Of a DNA stretch of 8,935 nt, positions 1 through 6,146 are shown piece by piece (the stretch's first letter is position 1; every line of letters starts with the position of its first letter). The translations under genes were made by a program, and so were the position numbers. The notes below the pieces were generated by a model. That model saw only the letters and a list, made by a program, of their open reading frames with translations. It did not search any database and had not been told where the DNA came from. The DNA comes from Robiginitomaculum sp. (GTDB lineage Bacteria > Pseudomonadota > Alphaproteobacteria > Caulobacterales > Maricaulaceae), in NCBI GenBank assembly GCA_026982235.1, contig JALSHM010000440.1, positions 1 to 8,935 on the forward strand, given 5' to 3'.

Positions 1-416
1 CTTTAATTTCCGTTCTTGTTGGTGGAGCGTCGGTGCTCACCCTGATAACCCAAGGTGTTTTACAGCTAACACCGTGGTACCGCGCCGATATGATGATACC
101 GCTGGCAGGCATGGTATTTGCTGGTTCCATGAATGCAATCGCCCTTGCAGCAGAAAGATATTTTGAAGAACGCGAGCGAAATATGAACATAAATCAAGCC
201 CGTGCCAGCGCCCTGCGCACCGCTATGATACCCATCACAAACGCCCTCTTTGCCGTCGGCCTCGTATCTCTGCCCGGCATGATGACCGGGCAGATATTAT
301 CCGGCACAGACCCGCTCATTGCCGTCCGCTACCAAATAATGGTCATGACCATGCTCTATGCCAGCGCCGGATTATCGGCAGCCCTGTTCCTGACCATTGT
401 GTCGCGGAAAGACTAG
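1..416 (+). CDS. fetB: FetB/UPF0014-family ABC transporter permease, C-terminal part (5' end outside window)
   Basis: This is the C-terminal 137 residues of an inner-membrane permease; the frame is already open at base 3 and ends at TAG 414-416, so the true start lies upstream. The signature LVSLPGMMTGQILSGTDP, followed by AVRYQIMVMTML, is diagnostic of the FetB/YbbM (UPF0014) family. In E. coli FetB works with the ATPase FetA and is linked to iron export and peroxide tolerance; that role here is by homology only, and the ATPase gene is not visible. At least three hydrophobic segments are present: near the start, around the LPGMM motif, and at the C-terminus. The cytoplasmic loop between SMNAIALAAERY and ALRTAMIP looks about 14 residues shorter than in E. 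coli FetB as I remember it, and lacks the LGATP coupling segment. The stop shares the palindrome CTAG with the convergent repressor gene. Confidence 0.85.
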   Translation, partial: LISVLVGGASVLTLITQGVLQLTPWYRADMMIPLAGMVFAGSMNAIALAAERYFEERERNMNINQARASALRTAMIPITNALFAVGLVSLPGMMTGQILSGTDPLIAVRYQIMVMTMLYASAGLSAALFLTIVSRKD

Positions 417-778
417 GAAAGGCCGCCCAAAAGACCCTCTAGCTCGTCTAGTTCCTCATCGGATAATAGGGCGCTGCCTGTGAAGGCTGAGGCGGGGAGG
501 GGGCCGTCGACCTCTAGGACGCGGCCAAAAAATTCGCGGGCCATATGGGCGAGAGTGGTGGTTTTTGATATGCGTGCGGATATACTGGCTGGTTTAGAAG
601 TGGTTGAGACCGAGACAAAACCCTTGTCAGCCATGCGCTCTAGCGTTTTTCGGGTTGAGGAGAACGACCAGTTAAGCTCGGTGGCACACGCATCGTGCAG
701 ACTGCGCACAGGCATAGCGCCTCGCGCCCAAAGGGCTTTGAGTAAGACAAGTTCCGGCGGATTAGGTATAATTTTCAT
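413..778 (-). CDS. BlaI/MecI/CopY-type winged-helix transcriptional repressor
   Basis: A 121-residue protein starting MKIIPNPPEL. The pattern PPELVLLKALWARGAMPVRSLHDA (about residues 7-30), then FSSTRKTLERMADKGFVSV (39-57), matches the winged helix of the BlaI/MecI/CopY repressor family, where the STxxTxLxRMxxKG segment is the recognition helix. The C-terminal LLSDEELDELEGLL (104-117) resembles the family's dimerisation tail. Family members repress beta-lactamase or copper genes and are inactivated by proteolysis or metal, but no BlaR-type sensor, beta-lactamase or copper pump is next to it, so the target is unknown. The frame stays open to an ATG at 829, but that start would place the promoter inside the gene; the ATG at 778 lies just downstream of a TTGACA-N17-CACAAT promoter and fits the family length. 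It converges with fetB, overlapping by four bases. Confidence 0.75.
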   Translation of the reverse strand: MKIIPNPPELVLLKALWARGAMPVRSLHDACATELNWSFSSTRKTLERMADKGFVSVSTTSKPASISARISKTTTLAHMAREFFGRVLEVDGPLPASAFTGSALLSDEELDELEGLLGGLS

Positions 779-784
779 AACTCT

Positions 785-813
785 ATTGTGTGACACCCGT
801 CGCAAGATGTCAA
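785..813 (-). promoter_or_regulatory. Candidate sigma-70 promoter of the BlaI-type repressor gene
   Basis: On the minus strand TTGACA (813-808) is a perfect -35 box, followed after exactly 17 bases by CACAAT (790-785), four of six matches to the -10 consensus. The predicted transcription start, about seven bases further on, falls at or next to the A of the ATG at 778, so the mRNA may be leaderless. The small palindrome GTGTGACAC (788-796) overlaps the -10 box and could be an operator for autorepression; that last point is inference. Confidence 0.5.
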
Positions 814-832
814 GATAATTATAACTCAAGAT
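803..832. repeat. Three CAAGAT direct repeats on an 8-base phase
   Basis: CAAGAT occurs at 803-808, 811-816 and 827-832, so the copies start 8 and then 16 bases apart; the middle octamer (819-826) is TTATAACT instead. The array overlaps the -35 box of the repressor promoter. It may be a regulator binding array or chance in a short A/T-rich stretch. Confidence 0.35.
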
Positions 833-1091
833 GGCTTCTGGGTAGTGTCATTTTTGAGGCCGTAGCGTCATCTAAGACGCCTACCGTTTGTTGTCAAAGT
901 TTTTGCGCCCTAAGTCAAAAGTCGCCACGCACAAAAAATAAATTCTTCCATAACGCTTGGGTGAGCTTATGCAAATCCGTGCGCCACTCATCGTTCAATC
1001 GCCCAGCGGGCTGGCATATATCAACCCCCCCAAAAGGCAGGCAAACCTCAAACACCTGAGCCTATACAAAGTGCAGAAATAGCTTGAACAG

Positions 1092-1118
1092 AAGGTTTAA
1101 CTTATATATCCAAACCTT
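1092..1118. promoter_or_regulatory. Inverted repeat over probable S9 peptidase promoter (candidate operator)
   Basis: AAGGTTT (1092-1098) and AAACCTT (1112-1118) form a perfect seven-base inverted repeat with a 13-base spacer that contains TATATATC, the best -10-like sequence upstream of the peptidase gene. A TTGAAC at 1084-1089 is a possible -35 element, though spacing to any single -10 choice is not ideal. A dimeric regulator bound here would cover the promoter. Which protein binds, if any, is unknown; the divergent BlaI-type repressor is an obvious but untested candidate. Confidence 0.4.
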
Positions 1119-1153
1119 TAACTAAAGCTTGCTGCCCGATAAGGATCTTCAAT

Positions 1154-3187
1154 ATGGTGTATTATATAAATCTCTTTCATGTGAAAACTGTTTTAGTGTT
1201 GCTCTTTTTATCGGCAATGTCATTTTATTCACAAAACGCTTACGCCACCGAAGACATTGATGTATATGCACAACTCCCCAGAACAAGCGGCGTTAGTGTA
1301 TCGCCGGATGGGCAACGTGTTGCTATTCTGAGGCCCCACAAAGGCTCTAAAGCAATATTTATCTATAACCTCGAAAAACCACAGGCTAAAGTAAAAGTTA
1401 TACCAACGCCTCAAGACTCAATTGTAAAAACCGTGTTTTGGGGTGGAAATAAAAACATAGTACTTAGGGCTCAGTTCCCACGCAAGGCAAGCTGGGCACG
1501 AACCCATACCAAACAAGCGCTTTTTAGTCGTTATGTATCTTACAATATTGATACAAATGCGCCCGCTATTTTAATGAAAAAACTACTCCAAAAGGAGGCA
1601 GACACTAGGGGCGGTGCTACACGACAAATTACCTACGCGGGAAGTGTGATTCACAGTCTGCCAAATGATGCCAAACACATACTGATTTCACGCAGTAAAT
1701 ATATCGCCCCGAATGCCTTTACTATCCACTACAAGGTTAACCTAGACACAGGCAAAGCCACTACCGTCCGCAGACTCGACATTAACACCCAAAATGTTAT
1801 TTTTGATGTAACGGGCGAAGAAATGTTAGCTAGGTCAACATATGACAGTAACACCGAAACATACAATGTTTATTTTGTAGAAAACGGCAAAGAGCGCCAG
1901 GTGTTTTCCAAAAAGTATGCCAAAGGTGAGCTTCCAAACTATCAGGTTGTCGGCATAGAGCCAGATAAAACCAAGTTATTATTCCTCGATTCAACATCTT
2001 CTGGCAATCCATTTTTTACAATAGACACTAAAACAGGTGCACGGGGAGCTTTTGAGATTCCCGCTCAACGCCCAAGAAATTTAAACTTTCAACCCCTAAC
2101 GGATAGGTTTACTGGTAAAATAATCGGCATAGGTTATGTAGATGACCATTACCGTCAAAAATACTTAGCTGAGCCCTACAAGGGCTGGCACCGTAAAATA
2201 AGCAAGGCCCTGCCAGGGAAAAATATTCGTATTTCTTCGTGGACCAAAGATCATCAAAAAATTACAGTTTATGCAGAAGGCCCTACAGACAGTGGGGAGT
2301 ATTATTTGTTTGAACCAGAAAGAAAAAGCTTGTCTAGCCTTGGAAAAAGGTATCCAGAGTTAGATGAAAATGAAGTTGGTCGTACTTTCAAGGCAGACTT
2401 CACCGCTAGAGACGGGTTGAAAATTCCAGCCTACATCACCCTACCGCCAGGGAAAACCTTGAAAGACGGGCCATTTTCTCTAGTGGCAATGCCCCACGGG
2501 GGGCCACAAGCCCGAGATAACGCAAGCTTTGATTTCTGGGCTCAATACATTGCCGCCCACAATGTCGCTGTATTTAAACCAAATTTTCGTGGTTCAGACG
2601 GCTATGGTTATGATTTTGTTAAAAAGGGACATGGTGAATTTGGCGGCAAAATGCTAGATGACACAATTGATGGCATCCTAGCGCTCGACGCAAGAGGAAT
2701 TATCGACAAAAATAAGGTTTGCGTAACCGGAGCTAGCTATGGTGGCTACCAAGCATTTGCCTTGCCTGTTCGGGATAAGGACTTGTTCAAATGCTCCATT
2801 AGTGTAAATGGTGTGTCAGATTTAACGAAAATGCTAAAATGGGTTGCTGGCGGCAGAGGCTCTGGTCGTAACAATTTTGGCTCAAGATATTGGTATAAAT
2901 GGATGGGGCATTACGCCAAAGAGCCCGAGAAAGTTAAACAATTCTCCCCGGCTAAAAATCTTGATGGCGTCAAAACAGAGTTTGTTATTTTACACGGAGA
3001 GCTTGACCCGGTGGTGCCATATGAGCAGTCCGAGTATATGGCCAAAGCGTTGAAAAAAATCGGGCAAACAGGAGAAATAATAGCCTTCCCTGGAGATGAC
3101 CACAATCTCAGTCTTCCACAATCACGTAAAGTTTTGCTTGAAGAAAGCGCTAAGCTCTTTTCAAAACACCTTGACTGGAAAGATTAA
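1154..3187 (+). CDS. Secreted S9-family (prolyl oligopeptidase-like) serine peptidase
   Basis: A 677-residue exported serine peptidase, probably acting on peptides in the periplasm. Residues 1-31 are a signal peptide: a hydrophobic core (VLVLLFLSAMSF) then a likely AYA cleavage site before TEDID. Residues about 35-400 are low-identity, strand-rich sequence expected of the S9 beta-propeller that gates access to the active site. Residues about 410-677 are the alpha/beta-hydrolase domain: HGGPQARD (448-455, oxyanion region), NFRGSDGYG, nucleophile Ser528 in GASYGG, Asp618 in HGELDPVVP, and His650 in GDDHN. The triad and its spacing are intact, so the enzyme should be active. The ATG at 1154 has a good AAGGA ribosome site 8 bases upstream. 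Exact specificity (dipeptidyl, acylaminoacyl or other S9C type) cannot be read from sequence. The gene is transcribed alone and is A/T-richer than its neighbours. Confidence 0.92.
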   Translation: MVYYINLFHVKTVLVLLFLSAMSFYSQNAYATEDIDVYAQLPRTSGVSVSPDGQRVAILRPHKGSKAIFIYNLEKPQAKVKVIPTPQDSIVKTVFWGGNKNIVLRAQFPRKASWARTHTKQALFSRYVSYNIDTNAPAILMKKLLQKEADTRGGATRQITYAGSVIHSLPNDAKHILISRSKYIAPNAFTIHYKVNLDTGKATTVRRLDINTQNVIFDVTGEEMLARSTYDSNTETYNVYFVENGKERQVFSKKYAKGELPNYQVVGIEPDKTKLLFLDSTSSGNPFFTIDTKTGARGAFEIPAQRPRNLNFQPLTDRFTGKIIGIGYVDDHYRQKYLAEPYKGWHRKISKALPGKNIRISSWTKDHQKITVYAEGPTDSGEYYLFEPERKSLSSLGKRYPELDENEVGRTFKADFTARDGLKIPAYITLPPGKTLKDGPFSLVAMPHGGPQARDNASFDFWAQYIAAHNVAVFKPNFRGSDGYGYDFVKKGHGEFGGKMLDDTIDGILALDARGIIDKNKVCVTGASYGGYQAFALPVRDKDLFKCSISVNGVSDLTKMLKWVAGGRGSGRNNFGSRYWYKWMGHYAKEPEKVKQFSPAKNLDGVKTEFVILHGELDPVVPYEQSEYMAKALKKIGQTGEIIAFPGDDHNLSLPQSRKVLLEESAKLFSKHLDWKD

Positions 3188-3301
3188 AAACTAACTCTAA
3201 CACATGTAAACTGCGCCCAACCTTTTATTATTTAGGGGCAAACCTTTCGTGGTTAACAAAGGGAAAAACTGGTGAGCGATGTAAACAAACCAAGTGATAG
3301 C

Positions 3302-3320
3302 ATGAAAATGTTTTCATTTT
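3302..3320 (+). terminator. Weak candidate terminator between convergent genes
   Basis: ATGAAAA (3302-3308) and TTTTCAT (3311-3317) form a perfect A/T-only palindrome, followed by three more T's on the plus strand. It lies in the 140-base gap between the 3' ends of the S9 peptidase and the YihY gene, where a terminator is expected. The stem is weak, with no G/C core, so it may not terminate efficiently; I see no better hairpin in 3188-3327. Confidence 0.3.
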
Positions 3321-3327
3321 GTGCCCT

Positions 3328-4215
3328 TTATTGCGGCGCTTGATTATCTTTTTCTTGGCGGCGGAGCATCATGACCTCGTTAAACTCACCGCCGAGAATG
3401 ACCAGTGCGGCGGAGATGTAAACGAAAAGCAGGGCGATGACAACACTGCCGAGCCCTGCATACATGATTTGGGCGCGGGAAAATTCTGCCGTATATTGGG
3501 CGTATAATTTTGCCGCCAAGAGCCATAAAACCATAGTTGCCAATATGCCAGGCAGGACTTGTCTGAACCTAAGCCGTTTGCGCGGCAAATATAAATGCCC
3601 GACACTCAGCGCCAAAAACATGACCCCCAGACCCACAGGCAGGCGCAATAAATGGAACCAAGCCGAAAGATTGTCTAAAAATTCGGCGCGGGATGCGGCA
3701 ACGTCCCACCACAAAGGCGCAAAAACAATCAGCACCGCCAACACCAATAATACGCCCGCCCCGCCGATAACAAAGGCCAGGTTTTGCAAAAACCGCATCC
3801 ACCACGGCCTGCGCATTTCTGCGCCCAAACCATAAGCCCGGTTAAACCCAACCCGCAAGCTCTCGACCCCGCCTGTGGCAATATACAGCGTAAAGGCGAT
3901 GGACAATGTCAACACCCGCTTATTGGACACGGTGAGGATAGAATGGATGTCGTCGGATACAGGCGCGACGATTTCAGCCGGGGCGACGGACAATAGATAA
4001 TCTATTACGGTGCGCGCCAAAGGTTCATTACCCAAAAACCCGGCCAGAGACGTCAAGAAAATCAGAAACGGGAAAAACGCCAATAGCGATGAAAACGCAA
4101 TATTGCCAGACAGCGCAAACCCGTCATCTGCCACAAAGCGGCGGTGAATGTCCCGTAAAAATAAAAAAGGGTGCTTCACCAAAATTTCAAATAAGTCTGT
4201 CTTTGATTTCGCCAT
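3328..4215 (-). CDS. YihY/virulence factor BrkB family (UPF0761) inner-membrane protein
   Basis: A 295-residue polytopic membrane protein of the YihY/BrkB family. About six hydrophobic segments are seen, near residues 38-60, 102-116, 145-168, 191-208, 218-236 and 254-276. Family marks are the FSSLLAFFPFLIFL segment (41-54), ATGGVESLRVGFNRAYG (113-129) and the C-terminal YAGLGSVVIALLFVYISA (252-269) leading to LGGEFNEV. The biochemical role of the family is unsettled; it was once mislabelled RNase BN. The frame continues upstream to 4308, but the ATG at 4215 is preferred because the residues after it (MAKSKTDLF, then a basic helix) look like a normal YihY N-terminus and it lies five bases after the preceding gene's stop. 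No clear Shine-Dalgarno is visible, so translation is probably coupled. Last gene of the minus-strand chain. Confidence 0.9.
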   Translation of the reverse strand: MAKSKTDLFEILVKHPFLFLRDIHRRFVADDGFALSGNIAFSSLLAFFPFLIFLTSLAGFLGNEPLARTVIDYLLSVAPAEIVAPVSDDIHSILTVSNKRVLTLSIAFTLYIATGGVESLRVGFNRAYGLGAEMRRPWWMRFLQNLAFVIGGAGVLLVLAVLIVFAPLWWDVAASRAEFLDNLSAWFHLLRLPVGLGVMFLALSVGHLYLPRKRLRFRQVLPGILATMVLWLLAAKLYAQYTAEFSRAQIMYAGLGSVVIALLFVYISAALVILGGEFNEVMMLRRQEKDNQAPQ

Positions 4216-4220
4216 ATAAG

Positions 4221-4772
4221 CTATGCGATATTTTGGCTGATAACAAATGACAGCACCATCATGGTGGCGGCGCTGATGAGAATGCCAGCAAATACCGCGC
4301 CGACCCAATCAAACCCGCCGACCCGCCAAGCCAGGCGCACATCAATGGCTAAAGTCGTGATATATAAAGTCAGCGCTATCACATAGGCTGGGAAAAACGG
4401 CAAAACGCCAAGCAAATACAAACCAAGAGCAGCAGCAATAATGGCATATGCAAACAACACCGCCCAGTTACGGACGATAACCCACGGCCTGAACCTGTCC
4501 ATTTTATCAAACAACATACACAAAACATAAGCCATGAGCGGAAATGTCAAAGCGATAAGACCAAGCGTCATTAAGATGGGGCCGTAGGGCATAGTCGCCG
4601 TATTATCGTTATATTTAACCGCAGCCCTAGCTGCAATCAGTCCCAGCGGGATATAGGCGGCAACCGCGATAAATGAGCGCGGCAAACCGCGTGGGGTCAA
4701 ATCAAAACCATCCTCCCACGGCTTGTCACCTAAGGCGTTCACCACACCATTAAATATACGAACTAAATTCAT
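4221..4772 (-). CDS. Unrecognised five-helix integral membrane protein
   Basis: A 183-residue protein that I cannot assign to a family. It has a polar N-terminus of about 33 residues (containing DKPWEDGFDLTPRG) and then five hydrophobic segments near residues 34-53, 63-88, 101-124, 126-148 and 156-178. The loop CMLFDKMDRFRPWVIVRNW between helices 2 and 3 is rich in charged and aromatic residues. No catalytic motif, lipid-attachment cysteine or signal peptidase site is apparent. Its ATG overlaps the dapE stop as ATGA (4769-4772) and a five-base gap separates its stop from the YihY gene, so it is almost certainly co-translated with both. The operon position suggests an envelope-related role, but this is only association. 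Translation-coupling overlaps and clean codon use argue that it is a real gene. Confidence 0.82.
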   Translation of the reverse strand: MNLVRIFNGVVNALGDKPWEDGFDLTPRGLPRSFIAVAAYIPLGLIAARAAVKYNDNTATMPYGPILMTLGLIALTFPLMAYVLCMLFDKMDRFRPWVIVRNWAVLFAYAIIAAALGLYLLGVLPFFPAYVIALTLYITTLAIDVRLAWRVGGFDWVGAVFAGILISAATMMVLSFVISQNIA

Positions 4773-5956
4773 GCCTCAAAGTAGCGCACTAAAAACGCTT
4801 TGTAAATTTGCTTGAGGTTTTTTATATCAGCGATTTTCGCATGTTCATTGACCTGATGAATGGTTTTACCGATAAGACCAAATTCAACCACGGGCGCATA
4901 ATGGGTGATGAAACGGGCATCGGACGTGCCGCCGCTGGTGGAAAATTCGGGTCTGCGCCCTGTAATTTCTGCAACGGCCTGGGCTAATTTTTCGCTTAAG
5001 GTACAAGGCTTGGTCAAAAACGGATGGCCGGGCACGGAAAGGTCGGCCTCGATGCGCCCCTCAAATTCCTGGCCCGCAATTTCGATTTCCGCATTTATCC
5101 AGTCCAGTAAATCTTCGCCTGTATGCTCGGTGTTAAAACGAATATTGAACTTTGCGCTGGCCGTGCCTGCGATAATATTATGGGCTGGATTGTCCACATC
5201 CACCGAAGTGATCTCAAGATTGGACGGTTGGAAATTTTCATTGCCACCGTCCAATTTTTTGCTGGAGAGTGCCGTCAGTAATTTCAGCAAGGTCGGCACA
5301 GGATTGCCCGCCAAATCGGGATAGGCCACATGGCCTTGGGTGCCAATGACGCGCAATACCCCGTTCAGCGAGCCGCGCCGTCCAATCTTAATCATCTCGC
5401 CCAGCCGGTTCGGATTGGTCGGCTCCCCCACCAAACAATGATCAATAATTTCACCTGCCTCAGCAATGGCCTGCAATACTTTCTTGGTGCCGTTAAGCGC
5501 CGGCCCTTCTTCGTCCCCCGTGATGAGAAAACTGATAGAGCCGTCAAACGCTTTGTCGTCCGCTAAAAACTCTGACACCGCCGCCACAAAAGCCGCAATC
5601 CCGCCCTTCATATCCGCCGACCCGCGCCCCCATAATATCCCGTCCTCTATGACACCGCCAAACGGGTCATGCCGCCAAGCACCCACATCACCAACAGGCA
5701 CAACATCCACATGCCCCGCATAACAAATATTCGGCGCAGATGTGCCGAGCCTAGCATAAAGATTATCAACCATTTTTTCTTTTTGGCCAAAAGGATAACG
5801 CGTACAGGTGAATCCCATACCCTCAAGCGCATCTTGCAAAACCCCAAGCGCCCCCGCATCCATTGGTGTGACAGATGGGCAGCGGATAAGCTTTTGCGCC
5901 AAATCTATAGGATCAATATGATGGATAGCCTGCACAACATTATTTCCTGTTAGCAT
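4769..5956 (-). CDS. dapE: Succinyl-diaminopimelate desuccinylase
   Basis: A 395-residue cytoplasmic di-zinc M20 hydrolase that converts N-succinyl-LL-diaminopimelate to LL-diaminopimelate and succinate in the lysine/peptidoglycan pathway. Counting from the ATG at 5956: His82 and catalytic Asp84 in GHVDVVP, bridging Asp115 in GRGSADMKGG, catalytic Glu149 and ligand Glu150 in GDEEGP, Glu178 in GEPT, His209 in GHVAYP (dimer-domain), and His367 in KTIHQVNE. These keep a constant offset to the known H. influenzae DapE residues apart from a few inserted residues before the last. STSGGTSDARF (339-349) is also conserved. A rival start is GTG at 5935, which has AGGA nine bases upstream and would trim seven residues and remove the 17-base overlap with the preceding gene. 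It overlaps the next gene by ATGA. Confidence 0.97.
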   Translation of the reverse strand: MLTGNNVVQAIHHIDPIDLAQKLIRCPSVTPMDAGALGVLQDALEGMGFTCTRYPFGQKEKMVDNLYARLGTSAPNICYAGHVDVVPVGDVGAWRHDPFGGVIEDGILWGRGSADMKGGIAAFVAAVSEFLADDKAFDGSISFLITGDEEGPALNGTKKVLQAIAEAGEIIDHCLVGEPTNPNRLGEMIKIGRRGSLNGVLRVIGTQGHVAYPDLAGNPVPTLLKLLTALSSKKLDGGNENFQPSNLEITSVDVDNPAHNIIAGTASAKFNIRFNTEHTGEDLLDWINAEIEIAGQEFEGRIEADLSVPGHPFLTKPCTLSEKLAQAVAEITGRRPEFSTSGGTSDARFITHYAPVVEFGLIGKTIHQVNEHAKIADIKNLKQIYKAFLVRYFEA

Positions 5957-6146
5957 TGAGAATATTTTGTTCCGCCTTTCGAATAGCTTTAAGTGTCTTT
6001 GCTTCGCTGCGCGAAAACACCGCCCATATTGCTGCTGGCAACCAGCCAATGAGGGTAATTTGTAAAACCAAACATACAATCCCTTGGATTATTTTTCCCC
6101 TTAGAAAAAAGGACAACCACGGTAATAAAATTGCAATCAATATCAT
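5940..6146 (-). CDS. Small YqaE/Pmp3-like membrane protein
   Basis: A 68-residue protein with two hydrophobic segments (residues 1-14 and about 20-44) separated by a short RGK turn, with LLPWLSFFLRGK and GWLPAAIWAVF matching the LLPP...RG...GYLPGxxHA plan of the YqaE/Pmp3 (UPF0057) family. Family members are small stress-associated membrane proteins thought to affect membrane potential; the molecular role is unclear. Unlike the usual ~52-55 residue members, this one carries a charged C-terminal tail of about 24 residues (SRSEAKTLKAIRKAEQ...), probably a cytoplasmic amphipathic helix. The ATG at 6146 is chosen because it overlaps the ubiG stop as ATGA (6143-6146) and has AAGGAG about nine bases upstream within ubiG. 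A longer frame to 6212 would lie inside ubiG and add a polar N-terminus foreign to the family. Confidence 0.8.
   Translation of the reverse strand: MILIAILLPWLSFFLRGKIIQGIVCLVLQITLIGWLPAAIWAVFSRSEAKTLKAIRKAEQNILNANRK

Larger units (their letters stand above)
779..1153. other. Divergent intergenic region between repressor and S9 peptidase genes
   Basis: This 375-base region has no credible gene. It holds the repressor promoter and CAAGAT repeats at its left end and the peptidase control region at its right end. Between them I see an imperfect hairpin (GTAGCGTC at 862-869 against GACGCCTAC at 876-884, one bulge), a near-repeat GTAGTGTCA/GTAGCGTCA (842-850 and 862-870), and a small CCAGC-GG-GCTGG palindrome (1003-1014). 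An 89-codon frame at 790-1059 has no family resemblance and is probably not translated. The region is long for this otherwise compact stretch. Confidence 0.6.

Noticed and set aside
480..818. Plus-strand open frame opposite the BlaI-type repressor
   Set aside because: No family resemblance; the minus-strand product has a clear winged-helix pattern.
862..884. GTAGCGTC...GACGCCTAC hairpin followed by T-rich DNA, considered as a terminator
   Set aside because: No plus-strand gene ends upstream, the stem has a bulge and the T tract is interrupted; noted only within the intergenic entry.
790..1059. 89-codon plus-strand frame in the intergenic region
   Set aside because: No ribosome site, no recognisable domain, Cys/Ser/Arg-rich random-like composition; begins inside the repressor promoter.
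4216..4308. Extended YihY start with 31 extra residues
   Set aside because: The extension is His/Arg-rich, overlaps the upstream membrane-protein gene and is unlike the family.
4905..5324. 139-codon plus-strand frame inside dapE
   Set aside because: Antisense shadow of dapE, whose metal ligands and length are fully accounted for.
5957..6079. Extended dapE start giving 41 extra residues
   Set aside because: The extra residues read through the small YqaE-like gene in another frame and do not resemble a DapE N-terminus.
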